From positions 1-47,914 of the forward strand of contig CALXMH010000010.1 in NCBI GenBank assembly GCA_944389425.1: a stretch of DNA of 47,914 nucleotides. Reading direction: 5' to 3'. A program made the position numbers and the translations under genes. The notes under the pieces are model-generated. The model had not been told where the DNA came from and searched no databases. It worked only from the letters and a program-made list of their open reading frames with translations. Positions 1 through 9,665 of this stretch are shown in pieces; within the stretch, counting starts at the first letter, position 1, and each line of letters opens with the position of its first letter. This DNA is from an uncultured Clostridia bacterium (GTDB lineage Bacteria > Bacillota > Clostridia > TANB77 > CAG-508).

Positions 1-134
1 ACTGCAACTCTTGAATTTTCGTCTTGTTCTAAACAAGCATCTAAAATAGAGTCTGAAATGAAATCACATACCTTATCAGGATGTCCTTCAGTTACAGACT
101 CACTTGTTAAATAATATTTTTTATAATTTTTCAT
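1..134 (-). CDS. metK: S-adenosylmethionine synthetase, N-terminal fragment
   Basis: The reverse strand reads [20 protein letters not shown] followed by [13 protein letters not shown], the unmistakable start of MetK, which makes S-adenosylmethionine from methionine and ATP in the cytoplasm. The His of EGHPDK belongs to the ATP-binding site in this family. Only about 44 residues are inside the window; the gene runs off the left edge. The ATG at 132-134 is set by a strong GGAGG about 10 bases upstream (141-151). A small hairpin lies just upstream at 161-183. I see no S-box riboswitch. SAM made here is the methyl donor for RlmD and TrmD elsewhere in the window. Confidence 0.93.
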   Translation of the reverse strand, partial: MKNYKKYYLTSESVTEGHPDKVCDFISDSILDACLEQDENSRVA

Positions 135-160
135 TTATTAAAATTTCCTCCTTTTACTTC

Positions 161-187
161 GCACCACAATTAATTTTGTGGCATTTT
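161..187. other. small hairpin between the unknown gene and metK
   Basis: CCACAA and TTGTGG arms flank a 6-base loop. On the plus strand the hairpin is followed by a T-rich run, but no plus-strand gene ends here. On the minus strand it sits in the metK leader without a following U tract, so it may be a processing or translational element. It does not resemble a SAM riboswitch I know. Confidence 0.35.
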
Positions 188-192
188 TTATA

Positions 193-642
193 CTAATATG
201 GGATATTATCCCAACTAAATCCTTTCATTCTATATTTTTTTACTTCCTTTGTATAAATCATAAATACCTTTTCTTTACTAAATCTTGTAAGGTATTTAAA
301 AAAAGATAATAACTCTTGTATTATCTTTTGCTTATATTTAGTTCCTATATCAGAATAATTTAGATACTCATTATCTACATAAATGGATGCAATTCCATCT
401 ATTATAATACTATATAAAATTTTTTTCTCATAAACACTAAACTCGTCAAATTCTTTAATTTTAGTTTTTGTATTATGATTAATAAATAATAGTAACAAAG
501 AAGATATGCTCTTTATAACTTTCTTATCTACAACCTCAAAATCGTGTAGGTAAATCAAATTATCTGCTAATATATTTACTAATATTATTTTTGAATCTTC
601 AGACATTTTATTATAATAATTTTTTATTTTTATGTTTTCCAT
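193..642 (-). CDS. uncharacterised 149-residue protein
   Basis: I do not recognise a family. The product is Lys/Ile/Tyr-rich, has no signal peptide or convincing membrane segment, and looks mostly helical. The ATG at 640-642 has a well-placed GGAGG directly upstream. The gene lies 58 bases upstream of metK on the same strand and could be cotranscribed with it. A terminator at 664-691 separates it from rlmD, so it probably has its own promoter or depends on readthrough. Codon use (AT-rich, Ile/Lys/Asn-heavy) is like its neighbours. Confidence 0.7.
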   Translation of the reverse strand: MENIKIKNYYNKMSEDSKIILVNILADNLIYLHDFEVVDKKVIKSISSLLLLFINHNTKTKIKEFDEFSVYEKKILYSIIIDGIASIYVDNEYLNYSDIGTKYKQKIIQELLSFFKYLTRFSKEKVFMIYTKEVKKYRMKGFSWDNIPY

Positions 643-663
643 TTTTCCTCCTTACTTTTTTTC

Positions 664-691
664 AAAAAAACAAAGTACATAAAATGTACTT
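664..691 (-). terminator. intrinsic terminator
   Basis: AAGTACAT and ATGTACTT arms (8 bp) with a 3-base loop are followed on the minus strand by a run of T. It ends whatever is transcribed from the 692-862 interval and lies upstream of the gene starting at 642. Confidence 0.75.
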
Positions 692-862
692 CGCTTATTG
701 GAAAGAAACAGTTATTTCAATTTTTTTGACCTAGCCACCGCATACCACCTTGCGATTTCAGACCTTTAATTTTTTAAATTTTTCACTATTTTTTATGATT
801 TTTTATCTTTTTTTCAAAAATTTCATTTTCAAAAATCTCAGTATTTTCAGCACTTTCAGAGG
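692..862 (-). ncRNA. possible structured RNA or 3' leader ending in the 664-691 terminator
   Basis: This non-coding stretch follows rlmD and ends in a strong terminator. Around 728-765 there is a G-rich island (minus strand AAGGTGGTATGCGGTGGC) with a possible CGCA/UGCG hairpin, standing out from very AT-rich surroundings. No family assignment is possible by eye. It could be a small RNA, a leader for the 149-residue gene, or simply the rlmD 3' region. Confidence 0.3.
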
Positions 863-2222
863 TTACTTAAGACATAGCAACGAAACACACTCGACATGGC
901 TTGTGTAGGGGAACATGTCTAGTGGTGTTACTTCATTGGTTTGGTATTTTTGGTGTAAGCTTGCAATGTCTCTTGCAAGTGTTGATGGGTTGCAGCTTAT
1001 GTAAATTATTTTTTTAGGTTCTAGATTTAGTAGTGTTTCTATTGTTTTTTTGTCTAGTCCTTTTCTTGGAGGGTCTACAAATACTAGTTGTGGTTTTATT
1101 TTGTTTTTATCTATTATTTGTGGCAACACTTTTTCTACATCTCCACAGTAGAATTTTGCGTTTGTTATGTTGTTTATTTTTGCATTTTCTTTTGCGTCTT
1201 TTATTGCATTTTCTATTATTTCTATTCCATAAACTTGTTTTGCTTTGCTTGATGCAAATATCCCTATTGTTCCTATACCACAGTACAAATCTAAAATTGT
1301 TTCTGTTCCTGTTAAATTTGCATATTCTATTGCCTTTTCATATAGTGCTTCTGTTTGCACTGGATTTGTTTGATAGAATGATAGTGGTGATATTTTAAAT
1401 TTGTAATTACCTAATTCATCGAATATGTAACCTGGTCCGTAAATTGTTTCGTTTTCCGTTCCTAATATTACATTTGTATTTTTTGTGTTATAATTTTTTA
1501 TTATTGTTTTTATTTGTGGATATTTTTGCACTATATAGGATATAAATTCCTTTTCTTTTTTTAACTCATTATTGTTTACTACTAGTATTAGCATTATTTC
1601 ATTTGTTATTATTCCTATTCTAATTACTATATGCCTTACAGTTCCTGTTAAATTTTTTTCATCATAAACTGGTATTTTATTTTCTTTTATATATTCAAAT
1701 ACATCCTTTGCTATTTGTTCTGATAATTCATTTTGTATTTGACATTTTTCTACTGGTATTATTTCATGTGAACGTTTTGCATAAACTCCCATTACTGGTA
1801 TTCCTTCTTTATTAATGCCTAATGGGTATTGTAGTTTATTACGGTAATTAAATGGATTTCCCATTCCTATTGCTTTGTTTACTTTTATATTTTCTCCGAG
1901 TTGCTTTTTTTAAACAATTTTTTACCATATTCTCTTTTATTTCTAATGTTGATTCATAGTCTAGAAATCTTAAACTACATCCTCCACATCTTTTGTATGT
2001 TTTACAGTCTTCTATTACTCTATTAGGAGATTTTTCAAGAATTTCTAATGCTTTTGCAAATGCATAGTTTTTGTTAACTTTTACTATTAATATTTTTGCT
2101 TTTTCTCCTTTTGTTGTTTGTGGTACAAATATTGTAAAATTATTTATTTTTGCAATTCCTTGTCCATCTATTCCATTATCTATAATTTCAACTTCGTACT
2201 CTTCCCCTTTTTTTAATTCCAT
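863..2222 (-). CDS. rlmD: 23S rRNA (uracil-5-)-methyltransferase, RlmD/RumA type, needs +1 shift at CGGA
   Basis: SAM-dependent RNA m5U methyltransferase of the TrmA/RlmD family, acting on 23S rRNA. The N-terminal part carries a TRAM-like domain and cysteines CKTYKRCGGC, which with the later EKC can form the 4Fe-4S site. The C-terminal part has the SAM motif LDLYCGIGTIG, the VDPPRKG motif and the catalytic Cys motif SCNPSTLARD. Translated normally it breaks into 1848-2222 and 863-1864. The break is at an in-frame CGG followed by A (1895-1898). Skipping the C gives ...KKATGENIKV...GMGNPF and one 452-residue protein, the usual family length. The start ATG lies 21 bases after polC, so it is in the polC operon. 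Confidence 0.88.
1895..1898 (-). other. CGGA shift site in rlmD
   Basis: Reading ACT CGG AGA in the zero frame runs out of homology and stops 3 residues before the downstream ORF begins. ACT (C) GGA GAA in the +1 frame continues into the conserved methyltransferase. The new residue is Gly 109. Confidence 0.85.
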
Positions 2223-2243
2223 GAATAATCTCCTTTTTTCTTT

Positions 2244-5200
2244 TTATCCAAATAAACTCATTTGATTGCTCTCTGGCATTCCATCTAAACAGCCATTGTT
2301 TCTTAATATTTCTATTACAGATTTTCCTATTTTTGATCTTATTTGCAAATCACTTATAGACATAAATGGTCCATCTTTTTTTGCTTCTTCTATTCCTTGT
2401 GCAGCTACTGTTCCAAGTCCTGGAATACTATTTAGTGGTGGTCTTATTTTTCCGTCTTCTACTTGGAATTTTGTTGCATGTGATTTATATAAATCTATTG
2501 GCAAAAATGTTATTCCTCTTTCATACATTTCTAAAACTATTTCTAGTATTGCATAAATCCCTTTGTCTTTTACTGTTGCATCGTTTCCTAAAAGGTCTAT
2601 TTCTTTCATTTTGTTTTTTACTTTTTCTTTTCCATGTATCATTATGTCGCTATCGAATTCATCTGCTCTTACTGTGTAAAATGCTGCATAATATGCTTCT
2701 GGTATGTGTACTTTAAACCATGCTATTCTAAATGCCATTGTTACATATGCTGCTGCATGGGCCTTTGGGAACATGTATTTTATTTTTCTACATGATTCTA
2801 TATACCATTCTGGCACATTATGTTCTCTCATTAAGGCTTCATATTCTGCCCATTTTTCTGGATCTTTTAATGCTTTTCCTTTACGTACAAGCTCCATTAT
2901 TTTAAATGCTGGTTTTGAAGGAACCCCCATTTTTATTAAGTATAGCATTATATCGTCTCTTGTACATATTGCTTCTGATAGTGTTACTACACCTTGTTCT
3001 ATTAATGTTTGAGCATTATTTAGCCACACATCTGTACCATGTGATAATCCAGATATTCTAATTAATTCCTCAAATGTTTTTGGTCTTGTATCTACAAGCA
3101 TTCCTCTAACAAATTTTGTTCCGAATTCTGGTATTCCATATGTTCCAACTTCTGAATTTATTTGTTCTGGTGTTACACCTAATGCTTCTGTTGAACTAAA
3201 TATTGACATTGTTTCTTTATCATCTAATGGTATTTTTTTAGGATCAACACCTGTTATGTCTTGTAACATTCTTATAACTGTTGGATCATCATGACCTAGT
3301 ATATCTAGTTTTAATAAGTTTTTATCTATTGAGTGATAGTCAAAATGTGTTGTAATTATATCTGAGTTTGGGTCATCTGCTGGATGTTGTACTGGGCAAA
3401 ATTCATATATTTCTCTATCTTTTGGAACTACTATTATTCCTCCTGGGTGCTGACCTGTTGTTCTTTTTACACCTGTACATCCGGCTGCTAATCTTCCTAT
3501 TTCTGCATTTGCTACTGGTATATTTCTTTCTGCAAAATAATTTTTTACATATCCAAAAGCTGTTTTTTCTGCAATTGTTCCTATTGTTCCAGCTTTAAAT
3601 GTTTTACCTTTTCCAAATAATACTTCTGTATATTTATGTGCTTTTGCTTGATATTCTCCTGAAAAGTTTAAGTCTATATCTGGTTCTTTATCTCCATCGA
3701 AACCTAGGAATGTCTCAAATGGTATGTCTATTCCGTCTTTATCTAATTTGTGTCCACATTTAGGGCAATTTTTATCTGGAAGGTCAAATCCATTTTTTAT
3801 ACCGTAATCTGTAAAGTCTGAATATTTACAATTTGGGCATCTATAATGTGCTTGAAGTGAATTAACCTCTGTAATACCAGTCATGTTTGCCACAAATGAT
3901 GAACCAACTGAACCTCTTGAACCAACTAGGTAACCATCTTCATTTGATTTCCAAACTAATTTTTGTGCAATTATGTACATAACAGAGAATCCATTTTTTA
4001 TAATTGAATTTAGTTCTCTTTCTAGCCTTGTTTTAACTATTTCTGGCAAGTCTTCTCCATATAATTCTTTTGCTCTTGTCATTGCTATGTTTTCTATTTC
4101 TTGTTCGCATCCTTCTATATGTGGAGGGCATTTATCTGGTGATATTGGTGATATTTTTTCACACATATCAGATATTTTATTTGTATTTGTTACAACTACT
4201 TCATATGCTTTTTCTTCACCTAAGTATTCAAATTCTTTTAGCATTTCTTCTGTTGTTCTTAGGTATAGTGGTGCTTGTTCATCTGCGTCGTCATAGCCTT
4301 GTCCTGCCATTAAAATTCTTCTATATATTTCATCTTGTGGATCCATAAAGTGTACATCACATGTTGCTACTACTAATTTGTTTAGTTTTTCTCCTAGTTT
4401 TACAATTTTTCTATTAATATCTTTTAATGCTTCTTCATTTGGAAGTGTTCCATTTCTTAGCATAAACTGGTTGTTTCCTAGTGGTTGAATTTCTAAATAA
4501 TCATAAAAATCAGCTATTTCTTCTATTTCTTCTTCGGTTTTTCCAGAAACTATTGCTCTGTATAGTTCTCCTGCTTCACAAGCACTTCCTATCATTAATC
4601 CTTCGGAATGTGCTATATATACACTTTTTGGTATTCTAGGTCTTTTATAAAAATAGTCTAAATGAGAATATGATATTAATTTGTATAAGTTTTTAAGTCC
4701 TACTAGATTTTTTGTTAATATTATTGCATGGTAACTTGGTAATGTTTTTATGTTTATATCTTTTGCAAGTTTTATGTCTATTTCATCTACTGTTTTTATT
4801 CCGTCTTCTTTTAGCTTTTCTATAATTACATTAAATACTTTTACAAGTGTTAATACATCATCTAATGCTCTATGGGCTACTTCTACTTTTATTCCAAGTT
4901 TTTCTGCAATTAAACCTAATTTATATTTTTTAAAGTCTGGAAATACTTGTTTTGAAAGGCTAAGTGTATCTATATATGTATTATCTAATTTGTATCCTAG
5001 TTTTTCTGCATAGTGTCTTATAAAACCTATATCAAAATTTGCATTATGTGCTACTAAAACAGCATCTCCTAAGAAATCTAGAAATTTAGGTAAAACTTCT
5101 TCTATTGTTCCTGCATCTTTTACCATTTCATCTGTAATGTGTGTAATTTCTACTATTTTTTCTGGTATTGGTTTTTCCGGATTTACAAAACTTTCGAACT

Positions 5201-6983
5201 CTTCTATTATCTCTCCATTTTTTATTTTAACTGCTCCAAGTTCAGTTATTTTTTCTGTTTGAAAAGAAAGTCCAGTTGTTTCTATGTCTAGCACAACATA
5301 TTCTGTATCTATATCTTGATGTTTTGGATTATATACATTTGAACTTTTGTCTGGTACTAAATATGCCTCTACCCCATAAATAATTTTTATATCCGATTTT
5401 TCCGCAGCATGATTTGCCTCTGGGAATGCTTGTACAACTCCATGGTCTGTTATTGCAATAGATTTCATTCCCCATTTTATGGCTCTATTTATAAGGTCTG
5501 TTGCAGATGTCATTGCATCCATTTGGCTCATTTGAGTATGCATGTGTAGTTCTACTCTTTTTACTTCTGCATTGTCCATTCTTATTTCTTTTTTTAGTCC
5601 TTCTGTTTCAATTATTGTATTTGCAACAACAGAAAGTTCTTTTGAAAATGTATCTAATCCAGCTTTTCCTGCAAGTTTTATTCCTTTTGCATTTTTTAAT
5701 CTTCCTATTACTTTTTTAGCTTGGTCGCCATTTGCAAAGGCCTTACATGTTAATGTGCTTGTACCATCATACAAATCTATACTTAATAATACTTTCCCAG
5801 ATTTTAATTCTCTATCTTCTATTTTTATAACTTCACCTTGAAGTGCCACCATTCCAGATTCTGCATTTAAATCTGTTATTTTTACAAGTGGTTCTTTTAT
5901 TGTTGGTGCCATTCCTAAAATAAGTGGTGTGTTTTCATCTTCTGTTGGAAGTTTTGGAATATTTTCGCCTGATATTTCTATAATTGTATTTGCAATTACA
6001 GTTACATCCCCTGCAAATGTATCTAATCCAGCTTTACCTATGGTTTTAATTGCATCTGCTTTTTTTATTTTTTCTACAATGTCTTTTCCTTCTGCTGCAT
6101 CTTTTGCAAATGATTTGCATGTTATTATTCCTGTTCCATCGTATATATCAAATATAATCATTCCTTTGCCTGTTTTAGTTTCTCTACATTCGCAAGTTGC
6201 TACTCTTCCTTCTAGTGTAATTCTTGCATTGTCTGCTGTTATATCCTTAATTTTTACTTTTCTTTCTTTTGCTTTAGATGTTTTACCTAAAATTATATTT
6301 TGCTCATGCATTTCTTCTAATTCTGCTAAATAGCTTTCATCTTCTGGCATTTCAGCATATGCGGCTTCTGGAATATGTTCTTCTTGTATTTGATTTTCTT
6401 TTTTTCTGCTTTCCATTTCTTCTATAAGTTTCATTGTTTCTTCTTGCATTTGAAGCTCTCTTTTTCGTTCTATTTCTTCTTCATGTTCTTTTAAATCATC
6501 TTCTTTATAATTTATTTTTATTTTTTTGCCATATACATTATTTATAATATTAGAAAGAGATTCATCTACTCCTCTATTTTTAAGGAAATCTGCCCCCTTT
6601 ACATTTAAAAACACATTACCGATATTTCCTTCTAGTTCTATTTTACTATTTTTTAATATTCCTATTGTTGAAGGATGTTTTTTAAACACATAACATGTAA
6701 GATTTTTCCAATCATCTTGTATATTTTCTGTGTCTTCTTCTTTACTATGAATTATTTTAGTATTAATATCTTCAATTTTAAATCTATTACTTAAATATTT
6801 TTCAAAATCGTATATGTCTTTTGCTTCTACTTTGCAATCTGTTTCTAAGTTTATTGCTAATTTATTTGTTTTTTTATATAAATTTATTTCCCCAATTGCA
6901 CAATTTGATATACTGTTTTCATTTGTATAATCTTTAAAAACATTTTTTACTGTTTTTGTTTGTACCATTGTTTGACTGTCCAT
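2244..6983 (-). CDS. polC: DNA polymerase III PolC-type alpha subunit
   Basis: Replicative polymerase with proofreading, typical of low-GC Gram-positives. Order: N-terminal domain (about 1-240), two consecutive OB-fold segments (about 246-338 and 367-461), PHP domain beginning at VELHMHTQMSQMDA (about 478), an inserted DnaQ-type 3'-5' exonuclease beginning VVLDIETTG (about 563), then the polymerase domain. Visible there are GSRGSVGSSF, a zinc ribbon with two CPxC pairs (CPNC and CPKC) and the catalytic PDIDLNFSG. At 1579 residues it is longer than the usual roughly 1440, largely because of the doubled OB segment. The ATG at 6981-6983 has AGGAGG upstream. It has no in-frame CGG in 1579 codons. 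Confidence 0.97.
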   Translation of the reverse strand: MDSQTMVQTKTVKNVFKDYTNENSISNCAIGEINLYKKTNKLAINLETDCKVEAKDIYDFEKYLSNRFKIEDINTKIIHSKEEDTENIQDDWKNLTCYVFKKHPSTIGILKNSKIELEGNIGNVFLNVKGADFLKNRGVDESLSNIINNVYGKKIKINYKEDDLKEHEEEIERKRELQMQEETMKLIEEMESRKKENQIQEEHIPEAAYAEMPEDESYLAELEEMHEQNIILGKTSKAKERKVKIKDITADNARITLEGRVATCECRETKTGKGMIIFDIYDGTGIITCKSFAKDAAEGKDIVEKIKKADAIKTIGKAGLDTFAGDVTVIANTIIEISGENIPKLPTEDENTPLILGMAPTIKEPLVKITDLNAESGMVALQGEVIKIEDRELKSGKVLLSIDLYDGTSTLTCKAFANGDQAKKVIGRLKNAKGIKLAGKAGLDTFSKELSVVANTIIETEGLKKEIRMDNAEVKRVELHMHTQMSQMDAMTSATDLINRAIKWGMKSIAITDHGVVQAFPEANHAAEKSDIKIIYGVEAYLVPDKSSNVYNPKHQDIDTEYVVLDIETTGLSFQTEKITELGAVKIKNGEIIEEFESFVNPEKPIPEKIVEITHITDEMVKDAGTIEEVLPKFLDFLGDAVLVAHNANFDIGFIRHYAEKLGYKLDNTYIDTLSLSKQVFPDFKKYKLGLIAEKLGIKVEVAHRALDDVLTLVKVFNVIIEKLKEDGIKTVDEIDIKLAKDINIKTLPSYHAIILTKNLVGLKNLYKLISYSHLDYFYKRPRIPKSVYIAHSEGLMIGSACEAGELYRAIVSGKTEEEIEEIADFYDYLEIQPLGNNQFMLRNGTLPNEEALKDINRKIVKLGEKLNKLVVATCDVHFMDPQDEIYRRILMAGQGYDDADEQAPLYLRTTEEMLKEFEYLGEEKAYEVVVTNTNKISDMCEKISPISPDKCPPHIEGCEQEIENIAMTRAKELYGEDLPEIVKTRLERELNSIIKNGFSVMYIIAQKLVWKSNEDGYLVGSRGSVGSSFVANMTGITEVNSLQAHYRCPNCKYSDFTDYGIKNGFDLPDKNCPKCGHKLDKDGIDIPFETFLGFDGDKEPDIDLNFSGEYQAKAHKYTEVLFGKGKTFKAGTIGTIAEKTAFGYVKNYFAERNIPVANAEIGRLAAGCTGVKRTTGQHPGGIIVVPKDREIYEFCPVQHPADDPNSDIITTHFDYHSIDKNLLKLDILGHDDPTVIRMLQDITGVDPKKIPLDDKETMSIFSSTEALGVTPEQINSEVGTYGIPEFGTKFVRGMLVDTRPKTFEELIRISGLSHGTDVWLNNAQTLIEQGVVTLSEAICTRDDIMLYLIKMGVPSKPAFKIMELVRKGKALKDPEKWAEYEALMREHNVPEWYIESCRKIKYMFPKAHAAAYVTMAFRIAWFKVHIPEAYYAAFYTVRADEFDSDIMIHGKEKVKNKMKEIDLLGNDATVKDKGIYAILEIVLEMYERGITFLPIDLYKSHATKFQVEDGKIRPPLNSIPGLGTVAAQGIEEAKKDGPFMSISDLQIRSKIGKSVIEILRNNGCLDGMPESNQMSLFG

Positions 6984-7002
6984 TATATACCTCCTAGGAT
7001 TA

Positions 7003-7698
7003 TTATAATGTAATTATATAAGCAATTAGTGTATATATTAGTACTTTTAAAAGTACTGAAAATAGCAATTTATAGTTTACTGCCTTTACTCCAATTTTAT
7101 TTAAAATATCATAATTTCCTAATATTTCTTGCATTTCATCTGGTTTTAATATCTTTTCATATTTCATATATTCTCTTGCTAAATATCTAGCCTTTATTAT
7201 TGCATCTGTTTCTAGATAGCTCCTTAAAAAATAGCATACAAATCCCATTAATATTAGTATACTAACTTGAAGCATTGTATCTTTATATACTCCAAATATT
7301 GTTAGTAAAATTGCAATTATAAAATAAATTAGATAAATATTTGAACATATAAAATTTGCCCATAGAATTCTTTTATCTTGCATTGAATGTAAGCATTCAT
7401 GTGCTACTGTTTGTATTCTTGTAAAACTATTTTTTAAATTTGCTATACTTATTTTGTTTGTAACTATTAAGTATAAACTTGTTTTGCTCTGCTTGTCCTC
7501 TTCTATTTTTACTTTTTTATTCCCAATCATGCTACAAATTTTTTTACAAATTTCAATATTTTCAGGAAATGCATCAGTAATTTTATTTAATTTATCATTT
7601 TTTGCTAGTTCTTTAATTGTAAGCATATCAATATTTAGTATTATTCTAATTCCAATTAAAATAGCCAAAATCAAAATAAAAATAACAATTAAACTCAT
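7003..7698 (-). CDS. membrane zinc metallopeptidase, YugP-like
   Basis: A 231-residue protein with an N-terminal membrane helix (about 1-22), a HEXXH zinc site (H100-E101-C-L-H104), and hydrophobic segments around 112-150 and at the C-terminus. This matches the putative neutral zinc metallopeptidase family (YugP type) in layout, although I cannot confirm the third zinc ligand. It probably acts at the inner face of the membrane; its substrate is unknown. It lies 19 bases upstream of polC and 46 bases after the YlbF-family gene, in the same minus-strand run. Confidence 0.75.
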   Translation of the reverse strand: MSLIVIFILILAILIGIRIILNIDMLTIKELAKNDKLNKITDAFPENIEICKKICSMIGNKKVKIEEDKQSKTSLYLIVTNKISIANLKNSFTRIQTVAHECLHSMQDKRILWANFICSNIYLIYFIIAILLTIFGVYKDTMLQVSILILMGFVCYFLRSYLETDAIIKARYLAREYMKYEKILKPDEMQEILGNYDILNKIGVKAVNYKLLFSVLLKVLIYTLIAYIITL

Positions 7699-7744
7699 AA
7701 TTATAATCCCTCTAATTTATTATACACAATTAAAAGATGTATTG

Positions 7745-8080
7745 TTATTGCAATACATCTTTTACTGCGTCTCCGATAATTTTATTTACATCTGCAAGCA
7801 TTACATTAAATCTTACCTGTGCATCAAAGAACTTTTTAACATCTTTATTTTGTAGAAGTATTGTATACAATTCTTGTAGTTTTGCCATTTTTTGTTCATC
7901 TTGCTTTTCTCCTTGAATAGTTAGCATTTGAACTTCATATTTAATTTTTTCAAATTCTTCTACTTGCTTTTTTAAATTTGGATCTTTGTAAATAATGTCT
8001 TTTATTTCTTTGTATTCTACATATTCTCTGCTATTTTTTAATTGTCTTGCTAATTCATGTGTTGTATCATATACTGTCAT
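7745..8080 (-). CDS. YlbF/YmcA-family protein
   Basis: A 111-residue, all-helical, highly charged protein starting MTVYDTTHELARQLKNSREY, the pattern of the Com_YlbF (DUF964) family. In Bacillus, members form the Y-complex that modulates RNase Y mRNA processing and developmental competence. Other members are short stand-alone proteins of unknown role. No membrane segment is present. The ATG at 8078-8080 has an AGGAGG-like site immediately upstream. It lies between the GT4 and metalloprotease genes and is probably cotranscribed with them. Confidence 0.82.
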   Translation of the reverse strand: MTVYDTTHELARQLKNSREYVEYKEIKDIIYKDPNLKKQVEEFEKIKYEVQMLTIQGEKQDEQKMAKLQELYTILLQNKDVKKFFDAQVRFNVMLADVNKIIGDAVKDVLQ

Positions 8081-8098
8081 ATTTACCTCCTACGAATT

Positions 8099-9391
8099 TT
8101 ATGCATATGCTTGCCTTTTCTTAAATGATAGCAAGCTTGTAATTTCTCCTTCTGTATTTTTAGCTTTTTTTGCCTTTTTAGCATTTTCTTGTGCTATTTG
8201 TTTTGCTTGTCTTTCTGCCATTGTTTCACAAATTGCTTTTTGGTATGTAAAATATGTATCTTGTGCTATTTTATTCCAATTATATTCATTTTTAACTTTT
8301 GCTTTTGCATTTTTTGTTACAGTAGCACAAAGTTCTGGATTAAATAGTAGTTGTAAAACAGAATCTGCAATTGAATTTGGATTTCCTGCATATGTTTTCA
8401 TTCCATTTACGCCATGTTCTATAATTTCGTTTAGTCCTCCAATATCAGATACAACTGTTGGAATTCCTGCTACCATTGCTTCTAATGCAACAATTCCAAA
8501 AGGTTCATATGTACTTGGAAATACTGCAACATCTGCACATTTGTACATTTTTGCAATTTGATTTATATCCATATAACCTGCAAAATATACTTTATTATCT
8601 ATACCTAAATTATGCACTTCTTGTCTTAATTCATCTATCATTCCGCCTTTTCCTGCAATAACTAATTTTGTATCATGATAATTGGCAAGAATTTTTGGCA
8701 TTGCAGCAATTAAATGTTGAACACCTTTTTCATATACAAGTCTTCCTACATATAATACAATTTTTTCATTATCCGCTGCATATTGTCTTCTAAAATCATA
8801 ATCTTTTTCTACACCATTAAAATTTGTTAAGTTAACACCATTTGGTACAACATTTATTTTTTCATATGGTAATCCGAATAGTCTTTGTAATTCATTTTTC
8901 ATGTAATTGCTGTTAACTATTACTTCTGATGCTTCATATGTTAAAAGCCATTCTGTATCATTTATATATCTTTGTGTTTCATCATGTATTCCACTATTTC
9001 TTCCTGCTTCTGTTGCATGAATTGTTGCTACTATTGGTATATTGTATGAGTTTTTTAATGTTTTTGCAGCATATGCTACTAGCCAATCATGTGCGTGTAT
9101 TACATCGAAATCTCCTTCTTTGGCAATAATTTCACTTGCTTTTGCTACTAAATTAAAGTTCATTTGCATAATCCAATCTATAAAATTATTTGGATTTATA
9201 TTATAATTATCTACTCTATAAACTTTTACCCCTTTATCATCTTCAAAATATGAGGCATTTCCTTCTCTGTATGTAACAACTGTTACGTCATGTCCGTCTC
9301 TAATTAATCTTTTAGATAAATCATGCACAACTCTTGCAATTCCTCCAACTACTCTTGGTGGGTATTCCCATGTTAACATTAAAATTTTCAT
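8099..9391 (-). CDS. GT4-family glycosyltransferase, glycogen synthase-like
   Basis: A 430-residue GT-B enzyme. The N-terminal motif WEYPPRVVGGIARVVHDL is the acceptor-side glycine-rich loop of GT4/GT5-like alpha-glucan synthases. The C-terminal nucleotide-sugar site is visible as YVGRLVYEKGVQHLI and PSTYEPFGIVALEAMVAG, with the EPFGIVALE retaining-GT motif. The neighbouring divergent genes encode a DUF4912-type protein and a GH57 branching enzyme, so an alpha-1,4-glucan synthase role is likely; another sugar acceptor remains possible. The C-terminal 30 residues are Lys/Ala-rich and low-complexity. Confidence 0.85.
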   Translation of the reverse strand: MKILMLTWEYPPRVVGGIARVVHDLSKRLIRDGHDVTVVTYREGNASYFEDDKGVKVYRVDNYNINPNNFIDWIMQMNFNLVAKASEIIAKEGDFDVIHAHDWLVAYAAKTLKNSYNIPIVATIHATEAGRNSGIHDETQRYINDTEWLLTYEASEVIVNSNYMKNELQRLFGLPYEKINVVPNGVNLTNFNGVEKDYDFRRQYAADNEKIVLYVGRLVYEKGVQHLIAAMPKILANYHDTKLVIAGKGGMIDELRQEVHNLGIDNKVYFAGYMDINQIAKMYKCADVAVFPSTYEPFGIVALEAMVAGIPTVVSDIGGLNEIIEHGVNGMKTYAGNPNSIADSVLQLLFNPELCATVTKNAKAKVKNEYNWNKIAQDTYFTYQKAICETMAERQAKQIAQENAKKAKKAKNTEGEITSLLSFKKRQAYA

Positions 9392-9595
9392 ACTTTTCCC
9401 CTTTCAACACTTCTTTAGTTATATTTTTAAATAAGCTGAATATTTATTTATATGCAGCTTATCTAATATGGTGTTTATTATTATAATTTTAGTAATTAAC
9501 CAAATCACTTTTTTATTATATTATATTTTATAAGATAATATTACAAAAGTAAACACTATTTTTGAAAAATCTTTTAATTTTTTTATATTTTTCTA

Positions 9596-9624
9596 TTGAA
9601 TTTATAATAAAAATGATATAGTAT
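9596..9624 (+). promoter_or_regulatory. candidate sigma-A promoter for the DUF4912-GH57 operon
   Basis: TTGAAT, 17 bases, TAGTAT, about 40 bases before the start codon at 9666. The divergent intergenic region is very AT-rich, so other hexamers are possible. Confidence 0.45.
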
Positions 9625-9665
9625 TAATATAATATTTAAAACCGTATTAAACCAAGGAGGAAAAC

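Noticed and set aside
725-770. T-box leader
   Set aside because: GGTGGTATGCGG resembles part of the T-box, but the terminator does not include the T-box bases, and there is no aminoacyl-tRNA synthetase or amino-acid gene directly downstream.
1905-1911. Homopolymer slippage at T7 as the cause of the rlmD break
   Set aside because: Deleting one base of the run would also restore the frame, but the same cannot be said of the other breaks, which have no homopolymer. All ten share an in-frame CGG, including this one, so CGGA is the simpler common cause.
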